DNA of 64,000 nucleotides from positions 1 through 64,000 of the forward strand of contig NZ_JBHSFQ010000016.1 in the NCBI RefSeq assembly GCF_042653925.1. Reading direction: 5' to 3'. Positions 39,834-48,554 of the stretch are shown piece by piece. The first letter of the stretch is position 1. Every line of letters begins with the position of its first letter. The position numbers and the translations under genes are program-made. The notes under the pieces are model-generated. The model made no database searches and was not told the origin of the DNA. It was given only the letters and a program-made list of their open reading frames with translations. This DNA is from Nocardiopsis_B mangrovi. Lineage in GTDB: Bacteria > Actinomycetota > Actinomycetes > Streptosporangiales > Streptosporangiaceae.

Positions 39834-40660
39834 CTGCAGACTCCTTGCATGGAACCCCCGGTCGCGGCCGGAGGGCGAACACATCCTGGGACAGGCGCGT
39901 GTGATAGCTTCAACACGCTCGGTTAGGGAAATCCAAGGTATCCGGGCCTACCGCCCGGTCGGCGGCGAGTGATGTCTACGGGGCTCGGGTGCGACCACTG
40001 GGCGTTACACCGTCCATTGCCTCGGTTCGGGGGCGGCTGCGGGCCGGGGCGGACATCCGGTCCGCCGGTGCGGGATCCTCCGTTCACGGGGGAAGGACGC
40101 CGGGCGGGTGCGGGGCGATGACCCGAAGCGTTCGTTGGCGGGACCCGTCCATGTGGCTCCAGGTGAGGCCGTAGGCGTCGATCGGCGGGCGACCGGGCCG
40201 GAGCTGCCGGCCGCGGCGCGCCTCCCACCCCGGGTATCGGCTGTGCGGGCCGACGATAGCCGCTCGACGCGGGACGGCCCGTGGTGGTGGGCGTCGGCCC
40301 CGGTCTCCGGTGGCGGTCCCTCGCCGTTCGGGAGGCGCCGACACGGGCGTGCCGCGTGCGGCCGGAGTGCCCACCGGGGTCGGGGCGGTGCGCGCGGCGC
40401 GCCGGGGAGAGGCCGCGGCGTGTGCGCGCTATGCTCGCATCCGACTTTAGCGCCCCCTTCGACACGGGTGGGCGAGTATGACGGTAATCTCCCAAGTCCT
40501 GATATCCGGTTCGTATCGCGCACCGGCGGCCGTGCCCCTGCCGGGATCCCGCCCGACCCGCCCCCGCTCCGAGGGCGGGCGGCGCCGTGATCCGGCCAAA
40601 CCACTCATCGGGCAGGGCATAATGAGAGTGGAGTAATCACGGATCGCGGTGTCGCCAGGG

Positions 40661-40688
40661 TTGGGTCCAAGATCGAGCAGAGTACGAT
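40661..40688 (+). promoter_or_regulatory. Candidate upstream rplM promoter
   Basis: TTGGGT (40661-40666) and TACGAT (40683-40688) are 16 bases apart. It lies just upstream of the stronger promoter. Confidence 0.5.
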
Positions 40689-40699
40689 CGTGGGCCGTT

Positions 40700-40729
40700 T
40701 TGACCTGTGGTGCCTCCGATCGGTATGAT
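40700..40729 (+). promoter_or_regulatory. Main rplM promoter
   Basis: TTGACC (40700-40705) and TATGAT (40724-40729) are 18 bases apart, the closest consensus match in the window. Transcription would start near 40736 and give a leader of about 183 bases. Confidence 0.7.
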
Positions 40730-40918
40730 ACTCCGTCGTTGTGCGTTGAGTTGCCGTGGGTTCCCGCGCTTTCCGCTGGGCGCCGATCACGCATCATTGT
40801 CTGCGCACTCAATCGTCGGTACGTCCCTCATACGACGGACCGCCGGCCCGGAAATTACGAGTTCTCCATCTCCGTCCGCGGGGATGGACCCCGCCGACTG
40901 AGACGAAGGCATACGATC

Positions 40919-41368
40919 GTGCGCACATACAGCCCCAAGCCCAACGATGTCCAGCGTCAGTGGCACGTCATCGACGCCAGCGATCTCGTGCTCGGACGGC
41001 TGGCCAGCCACGTCGCCACGCTGCTCCGGGGCAAGCACAAGACCTACTACGCGCCCCACATCGACACCGGCGACTTCGTGATCATCGTGAACGCCGACAA
41101 GGTGGCGCTGACCGGCCGCAAGCTGGAGCAGAAGCGGGCCTACCGGCACTCGGGCTACCCCGGCGGTCTGCGTTCCGTCGCCTACAGCGAGCTGATGGCG
41201 AAGCAGCCCGAGCGCGCCGTCGAGAAGGCCGTCAAGGGCATGCTGCCCAAGGGTTCCCTCGGCCGCCAGATGGCCAAGAAGCTCAAGGTGTACGCCGGCG
41301 CGGAGCACCCGCACCAGGCTCAGAAGCCGGTGCCGTTCGAAATCAAGAAGATCGATCAGCCCGCTTAG
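40919..41368 (+). CDS. rplM: 50S ribosomal protein L13
   Basis: L13, 149 residues from GTG 40919, which follows GACGAAGG by 9 bases; the upstream in-frame stretch is not L13-like. MRTYSPKPNDVQRQWHVIDASDLVLGRLASHVATLLRGKHK is diagnostic. L13 initiates 50S assembly. rpsI follows 35 bases after its stop and is cotranscribed with it. Confidence 0.97.
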   Translation: MRTYSPKPNDVQRQWHVIDASDLVLGRLASHVATLLRGKHKTYYAPHIDTGDFVIIVNADKVALTGRKLEQKRAYRHSGYPGGLRSVAYSELMAKQPERAVEKAVKGMLPKGSLGRQMAKKLKVYAGAEHPHQAQKPVPFEIKKIDQPA

Positions 41369-41403
41369 GCGTTCGCGAGAGTCAAGGAATTACGAGGAGA
41401 ACC

Positions 41404-41919
41404 GTGGTCGAGCCCACCGGCATCGAAGACGCCGCAGCACAGGACTTCGAGGAGAACTCCGAGGAGTTCCCCGCGGAGTACACCACCGAGACGCCTGAGG
41501 CGTCCGTCGAGGGATACGTCCCCACCGCGTCCGGCCCCGGCGCCGGAACCGGCCGCCGCAAGCAGGCCATCGCCCGCGTCCGCATCACCCCCGGCTCCGG
41601 GGAGTGGAAGGTCAACGGCAAGCCGCTGGAGGAGTACTTCCCCGACAAGGTGCACCAGCAGCTCATCAAGGAGCCCCTGGTCACCCTCGGCTTCGAGGAG
41701 GCCTACGACGTCTTCGCGCGGCTGAACGGCGGCGGCCCCAGCGGTCAGGCCGGTGCGCTGCGCCACGGCATCGCGCGTGCGCTCGCCGGGCTCGACCCCG
41801 AGAACAACCGCCCGCCGCTGAAGAAGGCCGGCTACCTCACCCGCGACTCCCGCGAGGTCGAGCGCAAGAAGGCCGGTCTGAAGAAGGCCCGCAAGGCTCC
41901 GCAGTACTCCAAGCGGTAA
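41404..41919 (+). CDS. rpsI: 30S ribosomal protein S9
   Basis: S9, 171 residues from GTG 41404 (site GAGGAGAACC). The first 45 residues are an acidic extension typical of actinobacterial S9. The conserved core begins GTGRRKQAIARVRITPGSG and ends KARKAPQYSKR, whose tail contacts P-site tRNA. A perfect hairpin follows, and then glmM. Confidence 0.97.
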   Translation: MVEPTGIEDAAAQDFEENSEEFPAEYTTETPEASVEGYVPTASGPGAGTGRRKQAIARVRITPGSGEWKVNGKPLEEYFPDKVHQQLIKEPLVTLGFEEAYDVFARLNGGGPSGQAGALRHGIARALAGLDPENNRPPLKKAGYLTRDSREVERKKAGLKKARKAPQYSKR

Positions 41920-41933
41920 CAACCCCGCCGGGA

Positions 41934-41959
41934 GCCGCGCGGACCACGGTCCGCGCGGC
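41934..41959 (+). terminator. Terminator between rpsI and glmM
   Basis: GCCGCGCGGAC pairs with GTCCGCGCGGC across a four-base loop, 41934-41959, 14 bases after the rpsI stop. It limits read-through from the rplM promoter into glmM. Confidence 0.7.
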
Positions 41960-42132
41960 AGGCTAGGCCCGCCGGTCCCCCCGCTCAGGGGGTGGCCTGT
42001 GCGGGCCACAGCTGTTTCCGGGTGGGTGGTGCGGGGCCGGGGCGTCCGGTCGCGGCCCCGCGGACCGCACGCGGCTTCCCAACTCGATGCTGTCCGCTTA
42101 GCTGTCTGCTTATACGAAGGGGCGAATGGTCC

Positions 42133-43476
42133 GTGGCTCGGCTGTTTGGTACCGACGGAGTCCGGGGGGTCGCCGGGCGCGACCTCACCGCCACCCTGGC
42201 GCTCGATCTCGCCGCGGCGGCGGCACGGGTGCTCACCCCCGAGGCGCGTGACGAGGGGGCGCGGCCGAAGGCGGTCGTCGGCAGGGATCCCCGCGCCTCC
42301 GGGGAGTTCCTGGAGGCGGCCGTGGTCGCCGGCCTGGCGGGCGCCGGCGTCGACGTCGTCCGGCTCGGGGTGCTGCCCACGCCGGCGGTGGCCTACCTGA
42401 CAGCGGAGCTGGACGCCGACTTCGGGGTCATGCTGTCGGCCAGCCACAACCCCGCCCCCGACAACGGCATCAAGATCTTCGGCCGGGGCGGGCAGAAGCT
42501 CGCCGACTCCGCCGAGGACGAGATCGAGGAGGCCGTCGGCGTCGCCCACGAGGACGCGGTGGGTGCCGCCGTCGGCCGCGTCACCGATGCCGACGACGGC
42601 GCCGAGCGCTACATCGCCCACGTGGTGGCCTCGCTCGGCCAGTCGCTGAACGGCCTGCGCGTGGTGGTCGACTGCGCGAACGGCGCGGCGTCCTCGGTCG
42701 CCCCCGAGGCGCTGCGCCGCGCGGGGGCCGAGGTCATCACCATCGGCGACGCGCCAGACGGCCTCAACATCAACGAGGGCTGCGGCTCCACCCACCTGGA
42801 GGAGCTCCAGGAGGCGGTCCGCCGGCACGGCGCCGACGCGGGGATCGCCCACGACGGCGACGCCGACCGCTGCCTGGCGGTGGCGGCCGACGGTTCGGTC
42901 GTCGACGGCGACCAGATCCTCGCGATCCTGGCGCTGGAGCTACAGGAGTCGGGCCGCCTCGCCAAGGACACGCTGGTCGTCACGGTGATGTCCAACCTGG
43001 GGCTGAAGCTGGCCATGCGCGAGGCCGGGATCACCGTCGTCGAGACCCCGGTGGGGGACCGGTACGTCCTGGAGGCCATGCGCGAGGGGTCGTTCTCGCT
43101 GGGCGGCGAGCAGTCGGGGCACGTGGTGCTGCTCGACCACGCCACGACCGGCGACGGCCTGCTGACCGGGCTGCACCTGCTGGGCGCCATGAGCCGGCGC
43201 GGCCTGGCGCTGGGCGAGCTGGCCAAGGTCATGACCCGGCTGCCGCAGGTCCTCATCAACGTCCGCGGCGTCGACCGGACCCGCGCCGCGACCTCGCGGG
43301 AGCTGGCCGCGGCGGTCCGCGAGGCGGAGGCGGAGCTGGGCGAGTCCGGCCGCGTCCTCATCCGCCCCAGCGGCACCGAGCCGATGGTCCGCGTCATGGT
43401 GGAGGCCGCCGCCGAACCCCACGCCCACGAGCTCGCCGAGCGCCTCGCCGGGGTCGTCCGCACGACGCTGGGCTGA
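42133..43476 (+). CDS. glmM: Phosphoglucosamine mutase
   Basis: GlmM, 447 residues, converting glucosamine-6-phosphate to glucosamine-1-phosphate for peptidoglycan. Catalytic S104 in SASHNPAPDNG; magnesium loop DGDADR; sugar-binding GEQSGH; phosphate loop RPSGTEPMVRVMVE. GTG 42133 is chosen because it gives the usual MARLFGTDGVRG start and has AAGGGGCG upstream. The order rplM-rpsI-glmM is conserved in actinobacteria, and glmS lies 1.9 kb on. Confidence 0.96.
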   Translation: MARLFGTDGVRGVAGRDLTATLALDLAAAAARVLTPEARDEGARPKAVVGRDPRASGEFLEAAVVAGLAGAGVDVVRLGVLPTPAVAYLTAELDADFGVMLSASHNPAPDNGIKIFGRGGQKLADSAEDEIEEAVGVAHEDAVGAAVGRVTDADDGAERYIAHVVASLGQSLNGLRVVVDCANGAASSVAPEALRRAGAEVITIGDAPDGLNINEGCGSTHLEELQEAVRRHGADAGIAHDGDADRCLAVAADGSVVDGDQILAILALELQESGRLAKDTLVVTVMSNLGLKLAMREAGITVVETPVGDRYVLEAMREGSFSLGGEQSGHVVLLDHATTGDGLLTGLHLLGAMSRRGLALGELAKVMTRLPQVLINVRGVDRTRAATSRELAAAVREAEAELGESGRVLIRPSGTEPMVRVMVEAAAEPHAHELAERLAGVVRTTLG

Positions 43477-43500
43477 TCGTCCGGCCGTACACCGGCCGGT

Positions 43501-43539
43501 GCGTGTGGGGCGCCCCCTGCCCGGGGGCGCCCCACACGC
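43501..43539. terminator. Bidirectional terminator after glmM
   Basis: A 17-bp perfect stem (43501-43517 with 43523-43539) closes on five bases between convergent genes, glmM (+) and the M1 peptidase (-). Confidence 0.8.
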
Positions 43540-43553
43540 GTTCGGGCGCCCGG

Positions 43554-45071
43554 TCAGCCGGTGCCGGCGGTGTGCAGCAGTTCGTGGTTGTCGCGGATCC
43601 GCTGCCAGGACGCGGGCTGTTCCGGGGCGGAGCGGGTGGTGACCGCCGACGCGGCGGCGGTGTCCAGGGCGGGGCGGCCCGGGGTGTAGAGCCAGGCGTC
43701 GTAGAGGTCGCCGAGGTCCCGGCCGGAGATCTTCTCCGACAGGGCGGTGAACTCCGCCACCGAGGCGTTGCCGTGGGCGTGCTCCTCCTGCCAGGTGGTG
43801 AGGAGTTCGGTGAAGGCGTCGTCGCCGATCTCCTGGCGGAGGGCGTGCACGGCAAGGGCGCCGCGGTCGTAGACGGCGGGGTGGAAGACGTTCTCCGGGC
43901 CGGGGTCGCCCGGGGCGACCTTCCAGAACCCGTCGTCCTCGGGGTACAGGTGGTAGGTGTAGTCGGCCAGTTCCTGGGCGGTGCCCTCGCCCTCTTCCTC
44001 CGACCACATCCACTCGGCGTAGGTGGCGAAGCCCTCGTTGATCCAGATGTCCTGCCAGCCGGCCACCGAGACGTGGTCGCCCCACCACTGGTGGGCGAGC
44101 TCGTGGGCCACCACATAGGTGTTGGAGCCGCGTGCGAAGAACGCGTGGCTGTAGACCGGCCGGGTCTGGGTCTCCAGGGCGAAGCCGAGGTCGGCCGCCG
44201 GGCCGGCGACCACGCCGCCCACGGCGTTGTAGGGGTAGGGGCCGAAGCTCTCCTCCTGGAACCCGATGATCTCCTCGCCCCGCTCGATGCTGGCCTTCGC
44301 CGGGCCGGCCAGTGACCCGAGGCCGTCGCTGTAGGCGTTGTAGACGGGCAGCCCGGAGGCGGTCTCGTCCTCGTGGGTCTCGTAGCCGCCGATGGCCAGG
44401 GTGGCGAGGTAGGTGGCCGACGGCTCGTCCTGGCGCCACGTGGAGGTGGTCCGGCCGGCGCGGGTGGTCTCGCCGGTCAGGACGCCGTTGCTCACCGCGC
44501 TGGTTCCTTCGGGGACGGTGATCGCGACGTCGAAGGTCGCCTTGTCGCGCGGGTGGTCGTTGGCGGGGAACCACCACCACGACGCCTCGGGCTGGCCGAG
44601 CGCGATGGCGCCGTCGGGGGTGCGGTTCCACCCGGTGAGTGAGCCGTCGCCCCACTGCACGGTCGAGGGCACGTCTGCGTACTTCACGACGACGGTCAGC
44701 CGCCCGCCCTCGGCGATCGGCCGGGCCGGGGTGATGACGATCTTGTGCTCGCCGCTCCGCTCGGCGTCCGCCGCCTTGCCGTTGACCCGGACGGAGTCGA
44801 CGTCCAGCAGGAAGTCCAGGCTGAAGGAGTCGAGGTCCTCGGTGGCCTCGGCCACGAGCGTGGCGGTGCCCGTCAGCCGGTCGGTGCGCGGGGTGTAGCC
44901 GAGCCGCAGGTCGTAGTGGGCGACGTCGTAGCCCGTGTTGCCGTAGGTGGGGAAGTACGGGTCGCCGATGCCGTCGCCGGGGGCCGCGGCCGCCGCGGTC
45001 CCGGGGGAGGTGGCCAGCAGGAGCGCCGCCAGAACGGTGATGCCGCCGTGTCGGAGCCGACGTCGTGGCAT
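43554..45071 (-). CDS. Secreted M1-family metallopeptidase
   Basis: A 505-residue secreted zinc peptidase from ATG 45071, which follows GGAAGGACGACCAC; the long open frame further upstream is glmS read antisense. A signal peptide covers about residues 1-30 (ITVLAALLLA...AAAAA). The zinc site is HELAH 323-327 with E346. The aminopeptidase GAMEN motif is varied to GFALET (297-302). A catalytic Tyr is likely in VFHPAVYDRGALAVHALR. The protein ends without the large C-terminal domain of classical M1 enzymes. Substrate unknown. Confidence 0.9.
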   Translation of the reverse strand: MPRRRLRHGGITVLAALLLATSPGTAAAAAPGDGIGDPYFPTYGNTGYDVAHYDLRLGYTPRTDRLTGTATLVAEATEDLDSFSLDFLLDVDSVRVNGKAADAERSGEHKIVITPARPIAEGGRLTVVVKYADVPSTVQWGDGSLTGWNRTPDGAIALGQPEASWWWFPANDHPRDKATFDVAITVPEGTSAVSNGVLTGETTRAGRTTSTWRQDEPSATYLATLAIGGYETHEDETASGLPVYNAYSDGLGSLAGPAKASIERGEEIIGFQEESFGPYPYNAVGGVVAGPAADLGFALETQTRPVYSHAFFARGSNTYVVAHELAHQWWGDHVSVAGWQDIWINEGFATYAEWMWSEEEGEGTAQELADYTYHLYPEDDGFWKVAPGDPGPENVFHPAVYDRGALAVHALRQEIGDDAFTELLTTWQEEHAHGNASVAEFTALSEKISGRDLGDLYDAWLYTPGRPALDTAAASAVTTRSAPEQPASWQRIRDNHELLHTAGTG

Positions 45072-45206
45072 GTGGTCGTCCTTCCGTGTGCGATGGGGCG
45101 CCGTGGGCGCCGGTGGGGGCGGTGCGTTCGCCGTGCCCGCCCGCGACCCGGCGGCGGGCCGCACCATCCCTGTGCCGCGTGCGCCGCGCCGTGCCGGGCG
45201 CTGACC

Positions 45207-45235
45207 ATGCGATACCTCGGCGCTCCCGGAGTCAA
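45207..45235 (-). promoter_or_regulatory. Candidate promoter of the M1 peptidase
   Basis: On the minus strand TTGACT (45235-45230) is followed by TATCGCAT (45214-45207), with 15-17 bases between depending on the -10 register. The leader would be about 130 bases. Confidence 0.4.
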
Positions 45236-45339
45236 GCCCCGTGCGAAGCCGTGCGCCCCCCTGCGCGCGGCCGGAAGCGGACACGCGCGGGGGAGGCCCG
45301 CGGAGGCGTGCCCGGACGCGCGCACGGGGACGCACGGAA

Positions 45340-45369
45340 GGGGCGGGCCCGTGTCCACGGGCCCGCCCC
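45340..45369 (-). terminator. Terminator after glmS
   Basis: A 13-bp stem (45340-45352 with 45357-45369) with loop GTCC lies 31 bases after the glmS stop on the minus strand. Confidence 0.7.
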
Positions 45370-45400
45370 CTCCGGCGGTCTGCGCTCCTGCGCCGGCCGC

Positions 45401-47254
45401 CTACTCCACGGTCACGCTCTTGGCGAGGTTGCGGGGCTGGTCGACGTCGTTGCCCTTGGCCAGGGCGAGCTCGCAGGCGAACACCTGCATCGGGATCGTG
45501 GCCACCAGCGGCTGGAGCAGCGTGGGGACGGCGGGGATCTCGATCAGCTCGTCGGCGAACGGCCGCACCGTGTCGTCGCCCTCCTCGGCGATCACGATGG
45601 TGCGGGCGCCGCGGGCGCGGATCTCCTGGATGTTGGAGACGATCTTGTCGTGCAGGACGCCGCGGCCCTCGCGCGACGGAACCACGACCACCACCGGCAG
45701 GCCGTCCTCGATCAGCGCGATCGGGCCGTGCTTCAGCTCGCCGGCGGCGAACGCCTCGGCGTGCATGTAGGCCAGCTCCTTGAGCTTCAGCGCGCCTTCG
45801 AGGGCGACCGGGTAGCCCACGTGGCGGCCCAGGAACAGCACCGTGCCGGAGTCGGCCAGCGAGTGCGCCAGCTCCCGGACCGGGCCGACGGTCCCGAGGA
45901 CCCGCTCGACCTGGGCCGGCATGTTCGCCAACTGCTCGATGACCGCGTTGATCTCGTCGCCGAACTTGAGGCCGCGCACCTGCGCCAGGTACAGGCCCAC
46001 CAGGTAGCAGGCCACCAGCTGGGTGAGGAAGGTCTTGGTGGCGGCCACGCCGACCTCGGGCCCGGCGTGGGTGTAGAGCACGCCGTCGGACTCGCGCGGG
46101 ATCGTGGAGCCGTTGACGTTGCAGATGGCCAGCACGCGGGCGCGCTGCTCGCGGGCGTAGCGCACCGCCATCAGGGTGTCCATGCTCTCGCCCGACTGGG
46201 AGATCGCGATGACCATGGTCTGCCGGTCCAGGATGGGGTCGCGGTAGCGGAACTCGCTGGCGACCTCGACCTCGCAGGGGATGCGGCACCAGTGCTCGAT
46301 GGCGTACTTGGCGATCAGCCCCGCGTGGTAGGACGTGCCGCACGCGATGATCACGATCTTCTCGATCTCGCGCAGCTCCGACGGTGCCAGCCGCATCTCG
46401 TCGAGGGTCAGCGTGCCGTCGACCCCGACCCGGCCCAGGAGGGTGTCGGCGACCGCCTGCGGCTGCTCGACGATCTCCTTGAGCATGAAGTAGTCGTAGC
46501 CGCTCTTCTCGGCGGCGGAGGCGTCCCAGTCGACGTGGAACTCGCGCACGTCGGCGGGGTTGCCGTCGTAGTCGGTCACGGTCACGGAGTCGCGGCGCAG
46601 CTCGACGACCTGGTCCTGGCCCAGCTCGATGGCGTCGCGGGTGTGGGCGATGAAGGCGGCGACGTCGCTGGCGAGGAAGTTCTCGCCCTGGCCCCGCCCG
46701 ACGACGAGCGGGGAGTTGCGGCGCGCGGCGACCACGAGCTCGGGGTCGTCGACCGACATCGCGACGAGGGTGAACGCGCCCTCCAGGCGGCGGCAGACCG
46801 CGCGCATGGCGGCGGTGAGGTCGGCGTCGCCCTGCGCTTTGAGCTCCTGCGAGAGGAGGTGGGCGGCGACCTCGGTGTCGGTCTCGGAGGTGAACTTGCA
46901 GCCGCGCTCCTCCAGCTCCAGGCGGAGGGGGGCGAAGTTCTCGATGATCCCGTTGTGGATCACGGCGACGCGGTTGTCGCCGTCGGTGTGCGGGTGGGCA
47001 TTGACGTCGTTGGGCGCGCCGTGCGTCGCCCAGCGCGTGTGCCCGATGCCGATCCCGTCGGCCGAGCGGGGGGCCTGCTCCAGGGCGGCCCGGAGGTTGG
47101 CGAGCTTGCCCGCGCGCTTCTCGGTCTCCAGCCGGCCGCCGGACAGGACGGCGATCCCCGCGGAGTCGTATCCGCGATACTCCAACCTTGCGAGACCGTC
47201 CACGACGACCTCAAGCGCCGGTTGCGGCCCGACGTAGCCAACGATTCCGCACAT
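45401..47254 (-). CDS. glmS: Glutamine-fructose-6-phosphate aminotransferase (isomerizing)
   Basis: GlmS, 617 residues, which makes glucosamine-6-phosphate, the first aminosugar step. The ATG at 47254 leaves C2 as the N-terminal nucleophile after Met removal (CGIVGYVGPQ). The Gln-amidotransferase domain holds EYRGYDSAG and HTRWATHG. The two SIS domains contain ISQSGESMDT and CNVNGSTIPRESDGVLYTHAGPEVGVAATK and end at NLAKSVTVE. No ribosome site precedes the ATG; TACGCT lies 7 bases upstream, so the mRNA is likely leaderless. It diverges from coaA. Confidence 0.97.
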   Translation of the reverse strand: MCGIVGYVGPQPALEVVVDGLARLEYRGYDSAGIAVLSGGRLETEKRAGKLANLRAALEQAPRSADGIGIGHTRWATHGAPNDVNAHPHTDGDNRVAVIHNGIIENFAPLRLELEERGCKFTSETDTEVAAHLLSQELKAQGDADLTAAMRAVCRRLEGAFTLVAMSVDDPELVVAARRNSPLVVGRGQGENFLASDVAAFIAHTRDAIELGQDQVVELRRDSVTVTDYDGNPADVREFHVDWDASAAEKSGYDYFMLKEIVEQPQAVADTLLGRVGVDGTLTLDEMRLAPSELREIEKIVIIACGTSYHAGLIAKYAIEHWCRIPCEVEVASEFRYRDPILDRQTMVIAISQSGESMDTLMAVRYAREQRARVLAICNVNGSTIPRESDGVLYTHAGPEVGVAATKTFLTQLVACYLVGLYLAQVRGLKFGDEINAVIEQLANMPAQVERVLGTVGPVRELAHSLADSGTVLFLGRHVGYPVALEGALKLKELAYMHAEAFAAGELKHGPIALIEDGLPVVVVVPSREGRGVLHDKIVSNIQEIRARGARTIVIAEEGDDTVRPFADELIEIPAVPTLLQPLVATIPMQVFACELALAKGNDVDQPRNLAKSVTVE

Positions 47255-47261
47255 GGCCGCC

Positions 47262-47267
47262 AGCGTA
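47262..47267 (-). promoter_or_regulatory. -10 element for leaderless glmS
   Basis: TACGCT on the minus strand (47267-47262), seven bases from the ATG at 47254, with no ribosome-binding sequence between. It fits a transcript that begins at the start codon. Confidence 0.5.
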
Positions 47268-47310
47268 GCCAATGATCGGCCGTTCTCCGACCTTCCACCG
47301 AACCAGACCA

Positions 47311-47339
47311 TTCGTCGTTTTCCCAGGTAACGGTATAGA
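47311..47339 (+). promoter_or_regulatory. Candidate distal coaA promoter
   Basis: TTCGTC (47311-47316) and TATAGA (47334-47339) are 17 bases apart. It would give a leader of about 218 bases before coaA. Confidence 0.4.
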
Positions 47340-47549
47340 CCACTGGGTGGTGGGCGGGTAGACCGCGCACGTCAGGAGGGCATCGGCGGCCTCCGGTGCG
47401 GCCCGCCCCGAGGCGCGGACGGGCCCGAAAAAAAATCTCCCGGCGTGTCTGATTCCTCCCGGGGGATCCGCTCCCGTGTACGCGCCCGGCGGCGCCCGCG
47501 GAGCGTTCCCGGCTCCGGGGCGGTGCGGGGGGCGCCCGATGCGCTCGTC

Positions 47550-47555
47550 TAGTGT
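47550..47555 (+). promoter_or_regulatory. -10 element for leaderless coaA
   Basis: TAGTGT (47550-47555) ends eight bases before the GTG at 47564, with no ribosome site between; this fits a leaderless mRNA. Confidence 0.45.
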
Positions 47556-47563
47556 GGACAAAC

Positions 47564-48511
47564 GTGGCCAATCAAGCGACGAAGAATGGCGTCTCATCGC
47601 CGTATGTGGAGCTGGACCGGCAGGCATGGGCGGCGCTGCGCGATTCCACCCCGCTCTCCCTGACCGAAGCCGAGCTGGAGGACCTGCGCGGGACGACCGA
47701 TCCCACGTCGCTCGATGACGTCCGCGACATCTACCTTCCGTTGTCGCGGCTGCTGAACCTGTACGTCAAGGCGACCCGGCAGCGGCACGCGGCGGTGCGG
47801 GGGTTCCTCGGCGAGGACGACCGGCCCGCCCCGTTCATCATCGGCGTCGCCGGCAGCGTCGCGGTCGGCAAGTCCACCACCGCCCGGCTGCTGCGGACGC
47901 TGCTCGCCCAGTGGCCCGACCACCCCAACGTGGAGCTGGTCAGCACCGACAACTTCCTCTACCCCAACGCGGTCCTGAAGGACCGCGAGATCATGAACCG
48001 CAAGGGCTTCCCGGAGAGCTACGACCGGCGGGCGCTGGTGCGGTTCGTCTCCGAGGCCAAGGCCGGCGCGCCGCGCATGGACATCCCCGTCTACTCGCAC
48101 CTGGCGTACGACATCGTGCCCGGCGCCGTGCAGACCGTGCACCGCCCCGACATCCTCGTCCTGGAGGGCATCAACGTGCTCCAGCCCCCGCTGCCCGGGC
48201 GGCTGGCGGTGGCCGACTTCTTCGACTTCTCCATCTACGTCGACGCGAGGGTGGAGCACATCCGGTCCTGGTACCTGGACCGGTTCCTGGAGCTGCGGCG
48301 GACCGCGTTCTCCGACCCCCGCTCCTACTTCCACGCGATCGCCACCACGGTGGAGGAGGAGCGCGCCAAGGAGTTCGCGCTGAACACGTGGCGCACCGTC
48401 AACGAGGTCAACCTCGTGGAGAACATCCTGCCGACCCGCGGGCGGGCCACGCTCGTCCTCTACAAGGGCGAGGACCACCGGATCCGCCGGGTGCGGCTGC
48501 GCAAGACCTGA
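47564..48511 (+). CDS. coaA: Pantothenate kinase, type I
   Basis: CoaA, 315 residues, the ATP-dependent kinase that commits pantothenate to coenzyme A. P-loop GVAGSVAVGKSTTARLL. VELVSTDNFLYPNAVL, RKGFPESYDRRALVRF and VEEERAKEFALNTWRTVNEVNLVENILPTRGRA are typical of the type I form. The GTG at 47564 is preferred because it lies at the right distance from a -10; a GTG at 47552 would add four residues. It ends at a hairpin before the minus-strand DUF4913 gene. Confidence 0.93.
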   Translation: MANQATKNGVSSPYVELDRQAWAALRDSTPLSLTEAELEDLRGTTDPTSLDDVRDIYLPLSRLLNLYVKATRQRHAAVRGFLGEDDRPAPFIIGVAGSVAVGKSTTARLLRTLLAQWPDHPNVELVSTDNFLYPNAVLKDREIMNRKGFPESYDRRALVRFVSEAKAGAPRMDIPVYSHLAYDIVPGAVQTVHRPDILVLEGINVLQPPLPGRLAVADFFDFSIYVDARVEHIRSWYLDRFLELRRTAFSDPRSYFHAIATTVEEERAKEFALNTWRTVNEVNLVENILPTRGRATLVLYKGEDHRIRRVRLRKT

Positions 48512-48512
48512 C

Positions 48513-48541
48513 GCCCTGCCCGGCGGGCGCCGGGGCGGGGC
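48513..48541. terminator. Terminator between coaA and the DUF4913 gene
   Basis: A GC-rich stem with one bulge, 48513-48524 with about 48529-48541, lies between convergent genes. Confidence 0.5.
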
Positions 48542-48554
48542 ACCGGGACCGCGG

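Larger units (their letters stand above)
39834..40918. other. Long intergenic region between divergent genes and rplM
   Basis: About 1.1 kb with no convincing gene; the ORFs seen here are GC-rich and unlike each other and any family. It holds the start region of the minus-strand membrane gene and the promoters before rplM (40661-40729). Confidence 0.6.
45072..45400. other. Intergenic region between M1 peptidase and glmS
   Basis: This 329-base gap holds the glmS terminator (45340-45369) and a promoter-like pair for the peptidase (45207-45235). Nothing else is recognised. Confidence 0.55.
47255..47563. other. Divergent glmS-coaA control region
   Basis: This 309-base gap holds promoters in both directions (glmS -10 at 47262-47267; coaA candidates at 47311-47339 and 47550-47555) and an uninterrupted A8 tract at 47428-47435, rare in this GC-rich DNA. 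No gene is seen. Confidence 0.55.

Noticed and set aside
43554..46343. Long N-terminal extension of the M1 peptidase
   Set aside because: It reads into glmS; signal peptide and ribosome site fix the start at 45071.
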